From Pinus tabuliformis (taxonomy: Eukaryota > Streptophyta > Pinopsida > Pinales > Pinaceae): a stretch of DNA of 64,000 bases. Position 1 is the stretch's first letter; each line of letters opens with the position of its first letter. Position numbers and translations under genes: made by a program. The notes under the pieces were generated by a model. The model was given only the letters and a program-made list of their open reading frames with translations, did not search any database and was not told where the DNA came from. Location of the stretch: contig CM062812.1 in the NCBI GenBank assembly GCA_031772625.1, forward strand, positions 734,053,714 through 734,117,713. The letters run 5' to 3'. Shown piece by piece: positions 24,707-38,207 of this stretch.

Positions 24707-24820
24707 CTGGAAGTTTTCGGCAAGTTTGAATGGTTGAATTGGTCACAGGGAAGTTTGCTCCTTTTGCTCCACAATTTTTGCTCTCCAAGTCAAATGGTGA
24801 AAATGGTAAGTCAAAAATGC

Positions 24821-24828
24821 CTTTTATA
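24821..24828 (-). promoter_or_regulatory. TATA box of the antisense gene
   Basis: The minus strand reads TTATAAAAGGC at this position, about 115 bases upstream of the first predicted donor. It would start transcription near 24790. Confidence 0.5.
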
Positions 24829-27395
24829 AGTTTTGAAAATGCAAAATTTTTTCAAAATTTTATTTTGTTTGGCCTCATGTGACTTTTAACTTGGGAGCTT
24901 GGAATGCCGAGTTTGGTTTGTTTTTCAGGACATTTTGGACATTTTTCGACAGTTCGAGACGGTTCCATGACCGCTGACCCGTCATGGCAGGTATCGTGTT
25001 TTCACTGGCATATAGGTTAGGGACACCATTTTTCCATTGCATTATGCATACTAGCCTCCATATGACCGATACATCTACCGTAGGGTCCACCCCATCGTGT
25101 TATGGTTCGTAAGCCATTTTCACTCGCCGATTCCTTAAATCATGACACGATGGTAGAGCCATCCCTTTACATGGGCATCGTAGTTAGCACCTCACTGACA
25201 TTTGTTGCCCATGCTGCTTCGTTTTGAGTAGGCTCGGGAGTCCTCTGTAGTCATGCCATGACTTATGCATTGAAGACTCATTCCTCGTTGCTTCTTCGCT
25301 TCGTTCTGGCCTTATACCCTAGAGGCTCCTATGTGTGTCGAGTTGTACTTCTGCATTGCATGTTGACCATTTGCGCCTTTTGGCCTAGAGCCGGCTTCAC
25401 TTGGACTCATGTTTAAGCCAACTTTTGACCATGACGTCTGCAAAATCAACCTTGCATACCTTTGACTTCTACAGCTTGACATACCCTGATCCGTGGAAGG
25501 AACATACCCCTGAGTGTCACTGACCAGTTTTCACCTCCCTGCATTGAGCATAGGAACGTTCCCTTCCCAGGAACTAGATCATCTATTTCACCGACACTCG
25601 TTCTTTCCACTGTACCATAGCATTCTTTTATTCTTTTTCCGGCTCAACAGAAAAAGACAAAAAAAATTAAATATTCCAAAAAAGAGCGGGAATAGGGACA
25701 TTATTTCCATTTATTGTTGGCAGCTAGAGTCAGTCGTGTCGCCCTTGAACAAAGCACTCAAAACAAAGTCTCCTCCGCATGGGTGGGATTTAGTTTGACT
25801 TAGGTATGCCATAACCTTGTTATTGAGTCAGTTCTCCCCGATTGGTTATCTCTTCCAATCATATGGAGGGTTCGTTCGTGCCTCCTGCATGGCGAACTTA
25901 TACAGAGTCATCATATGCTGCCACATAGTCACATTGAGTCGTGCTTTTGTTCAAGGGAAGTTAGCCTGAGTCGGCCTCTCTGCGGTGTCTCTTGACTCAT
26001 TTTTCAGTCGGCCATCCCTAGTTGTCAGTATCATGTCTATCATCACATCAGCTATATTGGTCCTTTACTCGTGCCGGTTTGAGAAGGTCCCCATTGACTT
26101 CTTGCTGGCGGGTCTTTTCCTTATCGACGATGACACCTTGCTCTGAGGACAGGCCTAGAGCCGCACCCTGGCCCTATTTTCATTATTGATAGGTCACCTT
26201 GTGCTCAGCATCGATCAGTATCATGGGTCTTTGACTGAGTGGTTTCCCTTGTGTTCGACATCAGCATACATTATCACACATTGGGATTCGTGCAGTACCT
26301 TGGTTTCCATTTGACCCTATTGGTGGATACCTCGCCTCTGTGTCAGCTTTCATTATTGGTTGGTTCAGAGGGTTTCTGCCGTGCGCTAGCCACATCTTGT
26401 GTACACCGGAAACGTACTTCGGTTGGGTTACTACATCTTTTTCGTCTGATTCCTTCCACATTATTGGCCTATGGGTTACACTCGCGCTAGATTGATGAAG
26501 GATGCCTTAATGCCTTCCTTCTAGTGGATCTTTCCCTATCGACTCCGACTCATTGCTCTGGGGCAAAGATCTAGAGTCCATTTGGCAGTACCTTGGGGTT
26601 TGCAGTCATTAGTGGCAGATTCCTCGCTATCGACAGTGGGAAACCATCATTGTCTCCTGATCGATAGATTCTTACAGGTGTTCGACTTCAGCTCATCTAT
26701 TCACACTTGTTAGATTGTACTGGGTACCTTGACGCTCATTATCATTATCGGTGAGTAGTCTCGCGTTTGTTAACGGTATACATCAATGACCGGTAATCAA
26801 ACGATTTCTCACATGGTCGACTTCAGATCATTTATTCCCATAGTGTAGAAATGTACCACGGCGGTCGGTGAAGACCTCAGGTTGTATCAGCATTTATTGG
26901 TTCACTTGACAGTTGCTCCTGTTGCTGCTAGTTGATACCATTCCACCTTATATGTTGCAGTCAGTCATGGCAACATTCTATATGCTAGCACTTGAGTTTG
27001 CAGTGTAGTACCATCCTATTCCATCATGTTCAGTTGGTACCTTTTGGGATCAGTCTTTGATATCAGTGATCCGTTGCATCTTTCAGCATCATTGACAGTC
27101 TTATATATGTGATATTCAGACATGTACTTGCTCATTATGATCAGATGATCCATTATGTATCTTCCAGTCATTTATACTTGTATACTTAGTGGATCCGCTT
27201 GTACTTGATATGCGGACATGCTTTACTTTTTCTGAGCATGGGTATGCCCGCCTCAGACAGTGTTTCTTTCTGATCTCCTTTTGGTGGCTTGGCAGGCTGA
27301 ATTCTGGTGAAGTCCTCCTCGGTTTCTCGACAGACTTCCTTTCCATGTGCTTACATAATATATTTGGGCCATCATGTTCCCCTTCTGACCTCATA
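24829..27395 (+). repeat. Hairpin-rich non-coding 3' region of element A
   Basis: No long conserved-looking frame in 2.6 kb. It holds many complementary short arms: CCATCGTGT 25092/ACACGATGG 25145; CATGGGC 25170/GCCCATG 25207; TCAGT 26215/ACTGA 26234; CCTCTG 26335/CAGAGG 26366; GTGT 26678/ACAC 26703; ATGG 26813/CCAT 26838; GTATCA 26884/TGATAC 26933; ATGTTG 26952/CAACAT 26971; GGATCA 27047/TGATCC 27067. GGAACGTTCC near 25555 is a perfect palindrome. Loops recur with different stems (26682-26702 and 26817-26837). Tat elements are known for hypervariable repeats in this position. Confidence 0.65.
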
Positions 27396-27398
27396 CAT

Positions 27399-27405
27399 TA
27401 GGGGG
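27399..27405 (+). other. Polypurine tract of element A
   Basis: TTAGGGGGCATT directly precedes the 3' LTR start TGTTATAG (27410). This is the expected plus-strand primer. Element B has an almost identical junction. Confidence 0.8.
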
Positions 27406-27409
27406 CATT

Positions 27410-28420
27410 TGTTATAGCTCCAAATCTCACTCTTATGGTTTGTGATGTTGCACTCATGGCCTAGGGCAACCCCTCCTTCCAGACCTGGTCCTAAAATTTA
27501 AAAAACAGTGTTTTATCCCTTATACGCGACATTGCCCTGAGTTAAACGCGTGTACACGCGGGTCTGTATATACCCAAACCGCGTGTATGTATTAAAACAC
27601 TTAAAAAAATAAATAATTCCTTATTTTCGGGCGGAGATCGTGGGTTTTACCTGCTGATCACCTGTTAGTGCCCGTGGCCCAACTGTTCCCAACCAACTCC
27701 TAACTAAAAAACTACTTTGGAGATGGTATAAAAAGACATCAAAGGGAAGGCCTAAGGGAGAGAGAAAAGAGAGCAAGATTGTTATGCTGAGATTTTTCCC
27801 TTAGACCAGGTCTGAAGTCCTTGGTGCTTTCTGCACTTCCCCCACTTTGCATAGGAAACCCTTGTTTCCATGTGTATTGGTGATCATTCATCCTTTATAT
27901 CACCATTGAGTAAGACTTGGAAGGAGCTCTTGTTGGAGGCTTGAGGCTGGAACGAATCCGGGAGGAAGCTTTGCTTGGAGCCTGCTGAAGGTGTTTCAGG
28001 TGAAATCTTTCCGTTATATGTACTTTACTTGCCTTTATATAAAGAAACACGTCTTGGTTCCCGAAACAATCTTTCTTTATGCTTATGAGATTCTTGTCTT
28101 GAATTCTTATGCAAGTAGTTACTTAAAGATTTTTATAACTAGCTTTATAGCATGAAGATGGTTTATGTATAAGTATTTGTCCATGTACTGCTGTGTTCTT
28201 TGATTTGTTGGTTTTACAGGTCAAAGGAGAAGAAGGGAACTCCAAGAAGGGTTTGGACCCTAAAGGCCTTCTCGAACGTAGGACCTTAGGTACGTACCCT
28301 CAACATTAGAATTTGATTACAGTAAAGGTAATGGCTGTGTGTGTGTTTCTTTGAATAAGCAATTTTCAGTCTGGTAGAGTCTTAACCCAAAGGACCCTAG
28401 GGGTACTTTCCCCTCAACCA
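27410..28420 (+). repeat. 3' LTR of element A
   Basis: Same length as the 5' copy and nearly identical. Visible differences include CCCAAACCGCG for CCCAACCCGCG in the CGCG inverted repeat (one arm now mismatched) and GGCGGAGATCGTG for GGTAGAGATCGCG. TATA box at 27727-27734. Confidence 0.92.
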
Positions 28421-28425
28421 CTGTG

Positions 28426-30151
28426 CCAGCACGCCTGTACTATTTTTAGAAGACTTATGCCAGTGTCCCCGGCATTTGAGTGACTTTTCTAACCCATAAT
28501 CATGGCTTCTACCCAAAATTTGTTATAACCTCCAAAATCTATCAAAGACATGATGAAAAGATAAACAAATCAAAAATCAACCTCAGGACTAAGCTTGAGC
28601 ATCTTCAATTGGGACTGACATTTTTTCAAACACTTGGCATCAATGAAACCTACAGGTCTAAGATACAAGACAAAGCTTGAATGACTGAAATAACTTATGA
28701 AACATAAGTAGGATGATCACCACCTTCTCTGTTGAACTGTTATACCATCAATTAGGTCTTACATCCATCATTTTAACAATTACGAGTAAATAAACGAAAT
28801 AACCATGACATGAACCATTCATATAACCATGCTTATAAACAATATAAGGCCATATAATTATCAGAGATATGATAGCCATTAATCCACATATAAACCAGTA
28901 CAAAAGTAAGAGAAATTAGCCTTTATTAATCATAGGAAAATAAGACCATGTTAGGGACTTTCATGTACCACCGAACCATAGACATGGCTGAAGCAAATCT
29001 CTCTTTCAGCCAGTCACCCTCATTCCATATTCCAAGAATGAATGTGAGATCTCATAGAACAACAAATCCATGAAGAAACCAAGGCAATCCAGAGGTTAAA
29101 CCACCTCCTCCCTCATCAAACCGTCATCACACCAAAAATAATGCTCCAATCACAACCAAGTTGAACATGGAATTACATCTAAAATCCATCACTATCCTCG
29201 AGGAATTTTTTGTCTCCTTGTCTCTTAGGTTTTACCGCAATCTAATTTCATATCACTATGCCCTGAACTGAGACCAGTCCCCTAGGATTTATTGAAATCC
29301 AAACCGGGATCAGTAGGCCCTAAACTGAGACTTCTCCCCCAGGCTTTACTGTGTATCCAACTAAAACTAGTCAAGGGATTCGTAGGACTTTGGGAATGAA
29401 ACTTGAGACCATCTCCACCCTGGATTCCGAAATCCATTCATCAAACCAAAGCTTAAAACTGAGATAAACATCCCAACACACCATGGCATTTGGAAAAGGA
29501 AAGGCTAGGCTGAAAACCACTATCATAACTCGACAAAACCATGCCACCGATAGCAAGAGAACCATGCACCAACATGTAAATCGATGCGTGTCTAGAGCAG
29601 CTAGGAAATCACACATGCAAAAGTTTACCTGCAAGTATTCATGCCGAAGCTGTTTGATCCTGCTTTCCTTTCCTTGATCCTTGCTTTCCTTCCTTTCCCT
29701 TTTCTTTCTTTTCCTTTCTTGCTGCAAAGCTAGAGTGCTCCAAGAAAACTCTAAGTGACCATGAGTGAGAGCGAGAATGAATAATGAGAGAGCTCCAAAC
29801 TTGAACTGACAAAAGGTTACCAACTAATCCTCAAAAGCCTTTTTATGAATGAGGCCCCTATTTTTTTCATTTTCCATTATTTTCTTTCATTTTCCTCCTC
29901 ACATGCAACCTATGACATTTCGCCTTAATTTCCTCCTAATTTCCCTCATTTTCGTAAATAAATGTGCTAAAATTCATTTTTTCCTTTTAATTCCTTTGCC
30001 TTAGCCTTGGCTAATTTTCCTTAGCCAAAACACACATCCAGTGATTCCCACTAGTATATCTTTTCCCACCATTCAGTTTGGAATAAGTGTCCCTTAACTA
30101 TGATCTTAGTTTGCCTTTATTTAATTTTATTTCATGAAAATTTTCATGAGG

Positions 30152-30164
<13 letters not shown>
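28426..30164 (-). repeat. Probable continuation of the element E LTR
   Basis: This continues the E LTR after the A insertion; the sequence around the target site matches. A TATA-like CATAAAAAGGC on the minus strand near 29838-29848 fits a promoter of an LTR read leftward. Partial repeats (CTGAGACCAGTCCCCTAGG, CTGAGACTTCTCCCCCAGG) lie near 29265-29345. The outer end is not defined; I place the limit where F LTR homology begins. No gene seen. Confidence 0.4.
30132..30149. other. Perfect 18-bp palindrome
   Basis: TCATGAAAATTTTCATGA, just left of the long TA repeat and near the junction between E and F sequence. Confidence 0.85.
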
Positions 30165-30448
<284 letters not shown>

Positions 30449-30450
30449 TG

Positions 30451-30462
30451 TGGTATTAGAGC
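30451..30462 (+). other. Primer-binding site of element F
   Basis: TGGTATTAGAGC, one mismatch from the initiator tRNA-Met PBS, two bases after the LTR end. Confidence 0.75.
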
Positions 30463-30477
30463 GATGCTCCAACATTA

Positions 30478-31960
30478 TGGTCTCTTTGAGTGATAAGGAA
30501 ATAGAAAAAAAAAACATTTGTGTTAACAGAGAGTGGATAAAAAACACCATGAGGAGATTTGGGCATATACAACCAGTGAGGCCAACTGTTGGAGTTGGCC
30601 CAGTGCCAATAATGGAAGGTAACCCAGAGATGTCAGTCCAACTGGGAAAGAAATATTTGAACACTAATGTTGCACTATTTGAAACAATACAATAGTTAAA
30701 GGATGACATGGAAACCTGGAGAGATTATAATGAAAAAATCATGCAAGCCCAAGAGATAATTATGAATATAGACAAAACCAAAGACACCCCATTCGAAGCC
30801 CTCTCCTTGGAAACAACACTGGGACACATAGAGAAAGAGATGATAATATAGAATATGAAGGAGATCAAGTTAACAATGAGGAAAAATCTGATAATGTTTC
30901 TGGAAATAAAGGACTGAAAAGCCAGAAAGTGGAATTGCAAAGGGAATTTTCGAAAATTAAACCCTCAGTGTTTGATGGTGAAGAGGAAGAAGTCGTTGAA
31001 GCCTAGCTTATTAGTGTGAACAAGTATTTTCATATTTACAAATACAACCATAACTTGAAGGCTCGGTTGGAAATTTACCAATAGTAAGGTGAAACTACCT
31101 TATGGTTGGAAGAGGTGAAGACGATACAAAATATTGATGAACGAGAACTAACCTGGGAAGAATTTCAAAGATATTTTAAGGATAAATATATAACCAAACT
31201 ATTTTATGATGAGAAGGCAAAGGAATTTCATGATCTTAGATTAGTGAACTTACTATGGATGAATTTATAATTAAATTCACCTCATTCCTAAGATACATTC
31301 TGTATATATCTAAAGAAAAAGAAAATTTCAGTGGTTTATCAGTAGCTTACCTATGTTCATGAACAAATGGTGAGAATTTGACAACCCCAAAACCATATAC
31401 GAAGTTATCAGAAAATAGTGGTTATGTTATCATCAAATGAAGTGGGAAGGAGATAATAGTAAAATGTGGATGGGAAGAAGGGGAAGAAACAGTCGCAGAG
31501 TTCTCAAGGGTTTAAATCCTTAAATTGTAATGGTTCCTACAAAAATATACAAAATAGTAAGTCAAGAGAAACCCAACAAAGATCCAATTCACAAAATGAA
31601 GTAAAGACTACTAAGTAGTCTAACAAATATGAACTTGAAACAACAACTAGACCCCCATTGTAGTGTTCGGGATGTGGGGGACCACATTATGTGAAAAAAT
31701 TCCCCTACCAAAAAGGAGTAGAATTGGTATATCAGATTCAAGTAGTGATGATTGTGGGGACGTCAAAAGAAGTTTTCCTAGAATTATCGTTACGTTGGAA
31801 AACCATCAGGTGGAGTATCAACCAATCATGATAGAATTTAAAGGTAAAATAATTAACCATGTTGTATCTATTTTAATTCATAAAGGGGTTAGCTTAAGTT
31901 ATATCAGCGCCAAGATTGTGGACAAATTTCATTTTCAATCAATAAAATTTTAATACCGAT
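30478..31960 (+). pseudogene. Element F Gag and protease, decayed
   Basis: The frame begins MVSLSDKEIEKK. The capsid-like part (about 30960-31250) reads PSVFDGEEEEVVEA and WEEFQRYFKDKYITK, related to the Gag of element E. A knuckle remnant CSGCGGPHYVKK lies near 31663. The protease region (about 31790-31950) is recognisable only from its hydrophobic pattern (IISAKIVDKF). Several stops and frameshifts. Confidence 0.65.
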
Positions 31961-32479
31961 GGTTGGTACAACTAGTGATGGGAGCTAAGTGAAAGGTGAA
32001 AACTAAAATTGATAGATGTCTAGTAGTGTTGGCAGGTTAGTTAATAACCGTAAATTTAAATGTACTACCCCTACGATCATATGACATTTTAATTGGAATG
32101 GACTGGTTGGAAAGACACTGCTCTCTTATTAATTGTAAGGATAAAAAATTAGTTATTTGAATGTGGAAGGAGTGAAACATGAAGTGCAAGGGGTGAAAAG
32201 ACCTTTGAAGTTAATACCGCTTACAACATCACAATTAGTGAAATGTATTGGGAATTGATGTCAAGTTTATGTAGTTCATGTAGGGCATACCAACTTTAAA
32301 GAGAACACTGCCACCTTGGGGAATATTCCCATTGTACAAGACTTTGTTGATGTTTTTCATGAAGACATCCCTCAAGCACCTCCTAAAAGTGATATATATT
32401 TTACTATTAAACTTGTTCCAAGAGTTTCCCCTGTATCTAGGGCATGATATTAGATGAGGTTCCAAGAACTAACTGAACT

Positions 32480-33660
32480 GAAAATGCAACCATAGGAATT
32501 ACTCAACAAGAAATACATTCACCCAAGTCTATTACCTTTGGGAGATCCAGTGATTTTCATCAGAAAGAATGATGACACTTTATGATTGTTCATTGATAAT
32601 ATACAATTAAATAAATTAACCGTAAAAATTAAATACCCCTTACCCTGTATTGACTATTTGTTTGATCACGTAAAGGGGGGGAATGTATTTTCAAAGATTG
32701 ACCTGTTATCTCGTTATCACTAGATAATAATAAAGGACTAGGATATATACAAAAAAAAAATTAGATCTCGCTATGGGCATTATGAATTTCTGGTCTGGGC
32801 CTTTGGATTAGCCAATGCTCCATTGACATTCATGTGTCTCATGAAGAGTATATTTCATCAATATTTAGATAAATTTGTACTGATTTTTATAGATGATATT
32901 CTTATCTACTCAAGGCAAATGGAGGAGCATAAGAAGCATCTTCATATTAGCTTTCCGACCTTGAGGAAGCATCAATTATATGCAAAATATAGCAAATGTG
33001 AATTTTTTAAATAACAGATTCAATACTTAGGACATTTTTTCACTAAATATGGGAAAGTTGTGGACCTAGATAAGATAAAGACCATAATGAAATGACCTGT
33101 ACCTAAGAATGTGGCTGACATAAAGTAGTTTATGGGTTTTGTTGAGTATTATAGGTGATTTATCGAAGTATTTTTGAAAGTGGACTATCCCATTACATCG
33201 TTGAAAAAGAAGAGAAGAACATTTAAGTGGATAGTGGAGTGCCCAAACAACTTTGATCAATTAAAACACTTATTGATCACCACTCTTGTCTTAAGAATTG
33301 CTGACCCAAGAAAATAATTTACTTTCTGTACATATGCCTATAAGGAGGGCGTATGGGGAGTATTAATGAAGGAGGGAAATTTTATAGCTTATGAGTCTTG
33401 AAAATTGAAAGATCATAAATAGAGATAATCAACTTATGATTTAGAGTTGACAACTCTAATTCACACCTTAAAAATGTGGCAACATTATTTTCTTTGAAAA
33501 ATATTTATACTAATGAAAATTCATAGCAGTTTGACCAATTAATTTAAGAAAGCTACCTTAAATTATTGACATGCACGTTGGGTTGCATTTCTAAGTGATT
33601 TTGAATTTAATATTAAACATTAAAAGGTAGGGAGAGTCGTGTGGTAGATGCCTTGAGAAG
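32480..33660 (+). pseudogene. Element F reverse transcriptase and RNase H, decayed
   Basis: RT fragments: [20 protein letters not shown], then [20 protein letters not shown] and the catalytic [13 protein letters not shown] (FIDD kept, about 32880-32910), then GFVEYYR and the thumb. RNase H remnants: FCTYAYKEGVWGVLMKEG, LKMWQHYFL and ARWVAFLSDFEFNIKH. Stops every few dozen codons, including an A-run near 32750 that shifts frame. Confidence 0.8.
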
Positions 33661-33839
33661 AAAAGTGAACTGTGTTTATGAGATTTTGTTTAGTGAAGAG
33701 GAAACTTATTTTGAGTAGATATCGAAGCTGTTAAAAGAGATCCTGAATATCAGCTCTTGTGGTAGCAGCCAAAAGATGCAAACAAAAATGAATGACAACT
33801 TGAATACGAGGTAAATAAAGAAGACTTGTTAATTTATCT

Positions 33840-34930
33840 AAGCAGGGTATAGATGCAAAATCAAGTAAGCATCAAATATTTAATCTTAGACGAATACCAC
33901 AAAATCCCTTATGCATCCCATCTGGCCTATCATAAGTTGATCACTACATTGAGGAAGGACTACTTCTAGACAAGAATGAAGAAAGAGGTGGTTGAATACC
34001 TATCTAAATGTTTATTATTTTAACATGTCAAGACTGAACACTAACACCGAGTCAGGTTGATTCACCCATTACCCATTCCCGAATGGAAATAGGAGATTAC
34101 CATGATTGAATTTATTACTGGCCTACCTAATAGTAGGAAACAAAATGATTCAACTATGGTGATAGTGGAAAAACTAAGTAATCATGCACATTTTATTCCA
34201 ATGCAATCTACTTATGAAATGGTTCAAATACTAATATATTTATGAAAGAAATTTTTAGGCTACACAAAATACCAAAAGTTGTTGTCTGATGTGAAGTTTA
34301 CATCTACATTTTGCAAAGCTATGTTTGATGGAATGGGTAATACAATACAGTTTAGTACTACATATCACCCCCAAACAGATGGGTAAACTGAGCGAGTAAA
34401 TCAAGAACTTGAAGACATCTTAATAATGTATGTAATGCAATAACCGAATAAGTGGGAAGATTATATCCACTTTGTGGAGTTTTCCTACAATAATAACTAC
34501 CACACCTCCCTAAAATTGAATCCATTTGAAGTACTATAGAAATGTAGGTTCATAAAACCCATTAAATGGAGTGGTCTAGAGGAAAAATTGACATTAGGAC
34601 CCAATATTTTGAAAGAAATGGAATAAGAAATGGAGTAAGGATGAGTTTGAAAGCTTCCCAAGACAGACAAAAAATCTATACTGATAAAAAGAGAAGCTAT
34701 CTGGAATTTCAACTAGGTGATCATATGTATTTGATGGTAAAACCTAAGAAGAGTACCTTATGGTGGGAAGGTTGTGCTAAGATGATTACCCAATTTTTTG
34801 GTCCTTTCTAGATCTTAGACCAAGTTGGACCAGTGGCTTATCAGCTAGCTTTGCCTAGCCATATATGAGTTCACAACGTATTTCATGTTTCATTATTAAA
34901 AATATATATTTATGATCCTAGACATATCAT
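33840..34930 (+). pseudogene. Element F integrase, decayed
   Basis: LIHPLPIPEWK and FITGLPNSRKQND mark the core start, with the first Asp replaced (IEF for MDF). TYHPQTDG-like remnants lie near 34365. The C-terminal part (34560-34920) reads DRQKIYTDKKRSYLEFQLGD, then QVGPVAYQLALPSHI and VHNVFHVSLLK, the end common to chromovirus-like integrases. A chromodomain was not recognised. Confidence 0.75.
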
Positions 34931-35248
34931 TGATTGGGAGGATACATAGGTAATTAATTTATAGAATTCATATCTTTATACATGTGATATAGAATGTTAG
35001 AAATGGAGACTAACAATAATTTAATGATTGTGGGTATAGGTCGAGCTGGATGGAGAATTTATGGTCAAACCCCTACGCATCCTAGATCAGAGAGAATTAA
35101 TGCTACAAAAGCGAGTTATCACCTAGGTTTAGGTGCATTGGAGGCACTTTAGCCTTAAGGAGGCTACCTGGGAGGATGAACAACTCATGAAAGAAACATA
35201 CATTATTCTAGTTTGAAGATTTGGAAACATCAGGATGGTGTTTCACTC

Positions 35249-35260
35249 AAGGGGGAAGGA
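35249..35260 (+). other. Polypurine tract of element F
   Basis: AAGGGGGAAGGA immediately before TGTAACATTACC, the start of the right LTR. Confidence 0.7.
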
Positions 35261-36022
35261 TGTAACATTACCTGGTAACTGCTTAAATATTGATTTACTA
35301 TTTATTACAGTAAAATAATGCTATTTAATTGTGGTCTGAGAAGGCTAAGAACTATAAGTAGACATATATGAATATATGTTTTGATTTTATTTATTGCATA
35401 ATGTTTGTGTGTGGATCATGATTGGAAGCAATGCTAGAGAAAGCTCACACCCAGGTAGTTGGTCAGTTATGGAGAGGTAGTTACCTACCCAATCACGTCC
35501 ACTAGAAATGAGAAAAACTTCTAAATAAGGCGAAGAGGGTATTGGAAATCTAAGGAAAGAGGAGGAAAAATATTTGAGGCTCTAGAGTTGGTTGCCTAGA
35601 GGAGTTTGTCTAGTGCTTAGGTACTTAGACTTAAAATATTGGCTAAGTCTGGTTATGATCAAATAGCCTCTTGGAATATCATTCTTGTAATTTTCAGTAT
35701 CCTAAAAAACTACTCTTGGTGTGCAGCAAGCTTGGGGGGGATGCAGTGTAAGAGATTGATCTTATGGTTGGGTGGAGCATTGCCTTCCTAGTGGTTCCTA
35801 GTTGGATAGAACAAATAGGATTCTAGATAAGTGTTAATGAATGGCTTGAATTTGTTACTATATATGGAAATGGAGTTTCATTTTTACAAGAATTAGTTAT
35901 GATCTATGGTTAGACAATAGATAGATTTCATTAGAAGTTTAGTAGCAAAACTTTGTTAATTTGTGAATGACTTAGCAGAGGTTGTCGAACTTGAGTGAAG
36001 AAAGTGTTGTAGGATATATATA

Positions 36023-36081
<59 letters not shown>

Positions 36082-38207
36082 TATGAGGGCCTTGATGGAA
36101 AATTGGGTTAGCTTTCCCAAACCAATTGTTGAAATAGCAACAATCTAGTAACAGTCTCATTCCCTTAAAGAACTAGTCTTATGATTAAATATAAAACCAA
36201 GTTGAGGTTAAATTGACTCAATTTATTTTGATTCATAACGCTAAATATTAGAAGAAAATTGCATGGAAATTTGGGCGAAGTTTGGGTTAGTTTCCCTGTC
36301 CAACCAGGGAGTTAGCAACCTCAAAAACAATCCCAACAGTTACCTAGAGCCAAGTAGTATACATTATAAGTGTGATAAAACAAGTGAACTAAAGAAAAAA
36401 TAACTTAATTCCTGTATTAAATAAAAGTGATGTGAAATAATGTACCTATATAACAATGAGAGACAAAATAAAACAAGTGAACTAAAGAAAAAATAACTTA
36501 ATTCTTGTATTAAATAAAAGTGATGTGAAATAATGTACCTATATAACAATGAGAGACAAATTCTATTTATAACCAGTGAAATTATAAGATAATTAAACTC
36601 AGTAAAGAACAAAATTAAAGTAGACATACTGTTATAAAGAAAATGGTTGACATATCATATACGCAGTCCAAATAAATGTAAGAGATCAAATGTATTTATA
36701 TAAATAAGTTGCATTATGTCTAACTAATTAAAATAAAAATTACATGCAAATGTTGAGAATGGTACGTACACAAATATTAACACTACCCTAGAAATTGGGA
36801 CGCAGAACTTCTTTACAAGTAAATTCATTCAAATAAAAAAAAAGTGTTCCACGGATAACAATAATAAACAAATTTAGTGCATGGTCCTGGCCCAACGTAA
36901 GTGGCATTCTTAAATCATTCATATCTATTGTAATGGTTGACAGAACCCTCTATCACCCTTAACTATCCTAAATTAAAATATCTTAAAGTCGAAAATGTTA
37001 AATTACTCGAACCCTATTAGGATTTCAAAAACCAAAATATAGTGTTCCCTACATGAAAAATGGAAACTGGGAAACACATCACACCTGTAACCAAACGGAA
37101 AAGGTGTCAGTGATTTTTTTCCATTTAATCCGAGCTAAGTGGGAAAAAACTAAATCCAAGGAATTAACTGTAACAAAAATACCAAAAGGAAAATTAAATG
37201 TCAACCTACATGAAGGTTATGGAAAAATAATGGAAAAAATCCAATGAATTCATAAAAGAGAAACCTGCCTGCTATATAAACACCTCAGAAGCAAACCACC
37301 ACAAACATGAGCCGCAAAAAAGCAAACCCTGCATGAAAAAAAGCTTAAGGAAAGGGACAATATTGAATGATAATGAGAAAACCCTAGTCGACCAGGTGAA
37401 CTAGGTACCTAGGTAACCATTCTGAGTAGCGATATGCACTTTTGAGGATGAGCCAAGCAGTGTCCATTCCTTCAACAGTAATTACTATAACTGAGGGTTG
37501 AACTTTAAGAGAAACTAAATGAAAACAAATACATTTAAAACACCGAAGAAAACCCTCAAGAACATACCAATATAAATCTGAAAATGTCGTGTTAATTGGA
37601 GAATCTAGGGTGACGAACTACCATTACAGAAATTATATGAGGCGCCTATTTGGGCATGAAACCCTCATGGTTAGCATCGTGAAAGAAACCAGACCTATGG
37701 GTGTGGAAATGAGAAGGGTGAGTTAGTTTCTCTCTAACTTTCCGGGAAGATTAACATCGTCCATTAAACACATGCTTAGTGAGCCGATGATAGTGACAGA
37801 TCCCAAAGTGGAAATTGCAAAGTCGACAGTGTAGATTCAATATCTAGAGGGTTTGAGGATAGCTCGTGAATAAACCCGAGGAGCAGTAAACAAGTTTTAA
37901 TTATGTATTCACTGTAGCATTAACCCATAGTAGGAGTTGATGTGAAACATTCATATCATATCTAGATATTTAAATTACAGATTTACTATCAAACATTACG
38001 GTACACCTAATGTATAAGGGCCTTCAATATAATGTTTGCGACTCTCTCTCTATATATATTAACATGGGTTTTGTGCAAGAGGATGATTAAATTTTTTTGT
38101 CTAAGGTATGTAACATTGTTTATTAGATTAAATTTCCTTTTGTAATGTGGCATGTAAATATCGCTCTTAAAGTTAAATCAATGCAACTTTTTTAGAGATA
38201 TGTGACA
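35261..38207 (+). repeat. Element F 3' LTR
   Basis: TGTAACATTACC to ATATGTGACA, 2947 bp, TG...CA. Only its last 180 bp can be compared with the truncated left copy. It includes a (TA)n run at 36013-36080 and a 93-bp tandem duplication. No gene is supported inside. Target duplication not determinable. Confidence 0.65.
36375..36560. repeat. 93-bp tandem duplication
   Basis: Two adjacent nearly identical units starting ATAAAACAAGTG at 36375 and 36468, differing at only one or two bases; a recent duplication in the F LTR. Confidence 0.9.

Larger units (their letters stand above)
17376..28420 (+). mobile_element. Element A: complete Tat-type Ty3/gypsy retrotransposon
   Basis: Two 1011-bp LTRs (17376-18386, 27410-28420), PBS, polypurine tract (PPT) and a perfect 5-bp target duplication CTGTG (17371-17375, 28421-28425) define an intact insertion of 11,045 bp into the LTR of element E. 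Order on the plus strand: LTR, PBS, protease-RT-RNase H-integrase frame, archaeal-type RNase H (aRNH), an antisense spliced gene, a 2.7 kb hairpin-rich region, PPT, LTR. Pol residues match the Tat lineage (Retand/Grande/Ogre relatives). The LTRs differ at only a few visible sites, so insertion is relatively recent. There is no gag capsid or nucleocapsid; movement would need Gag in trans. Confidence 0.93.
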
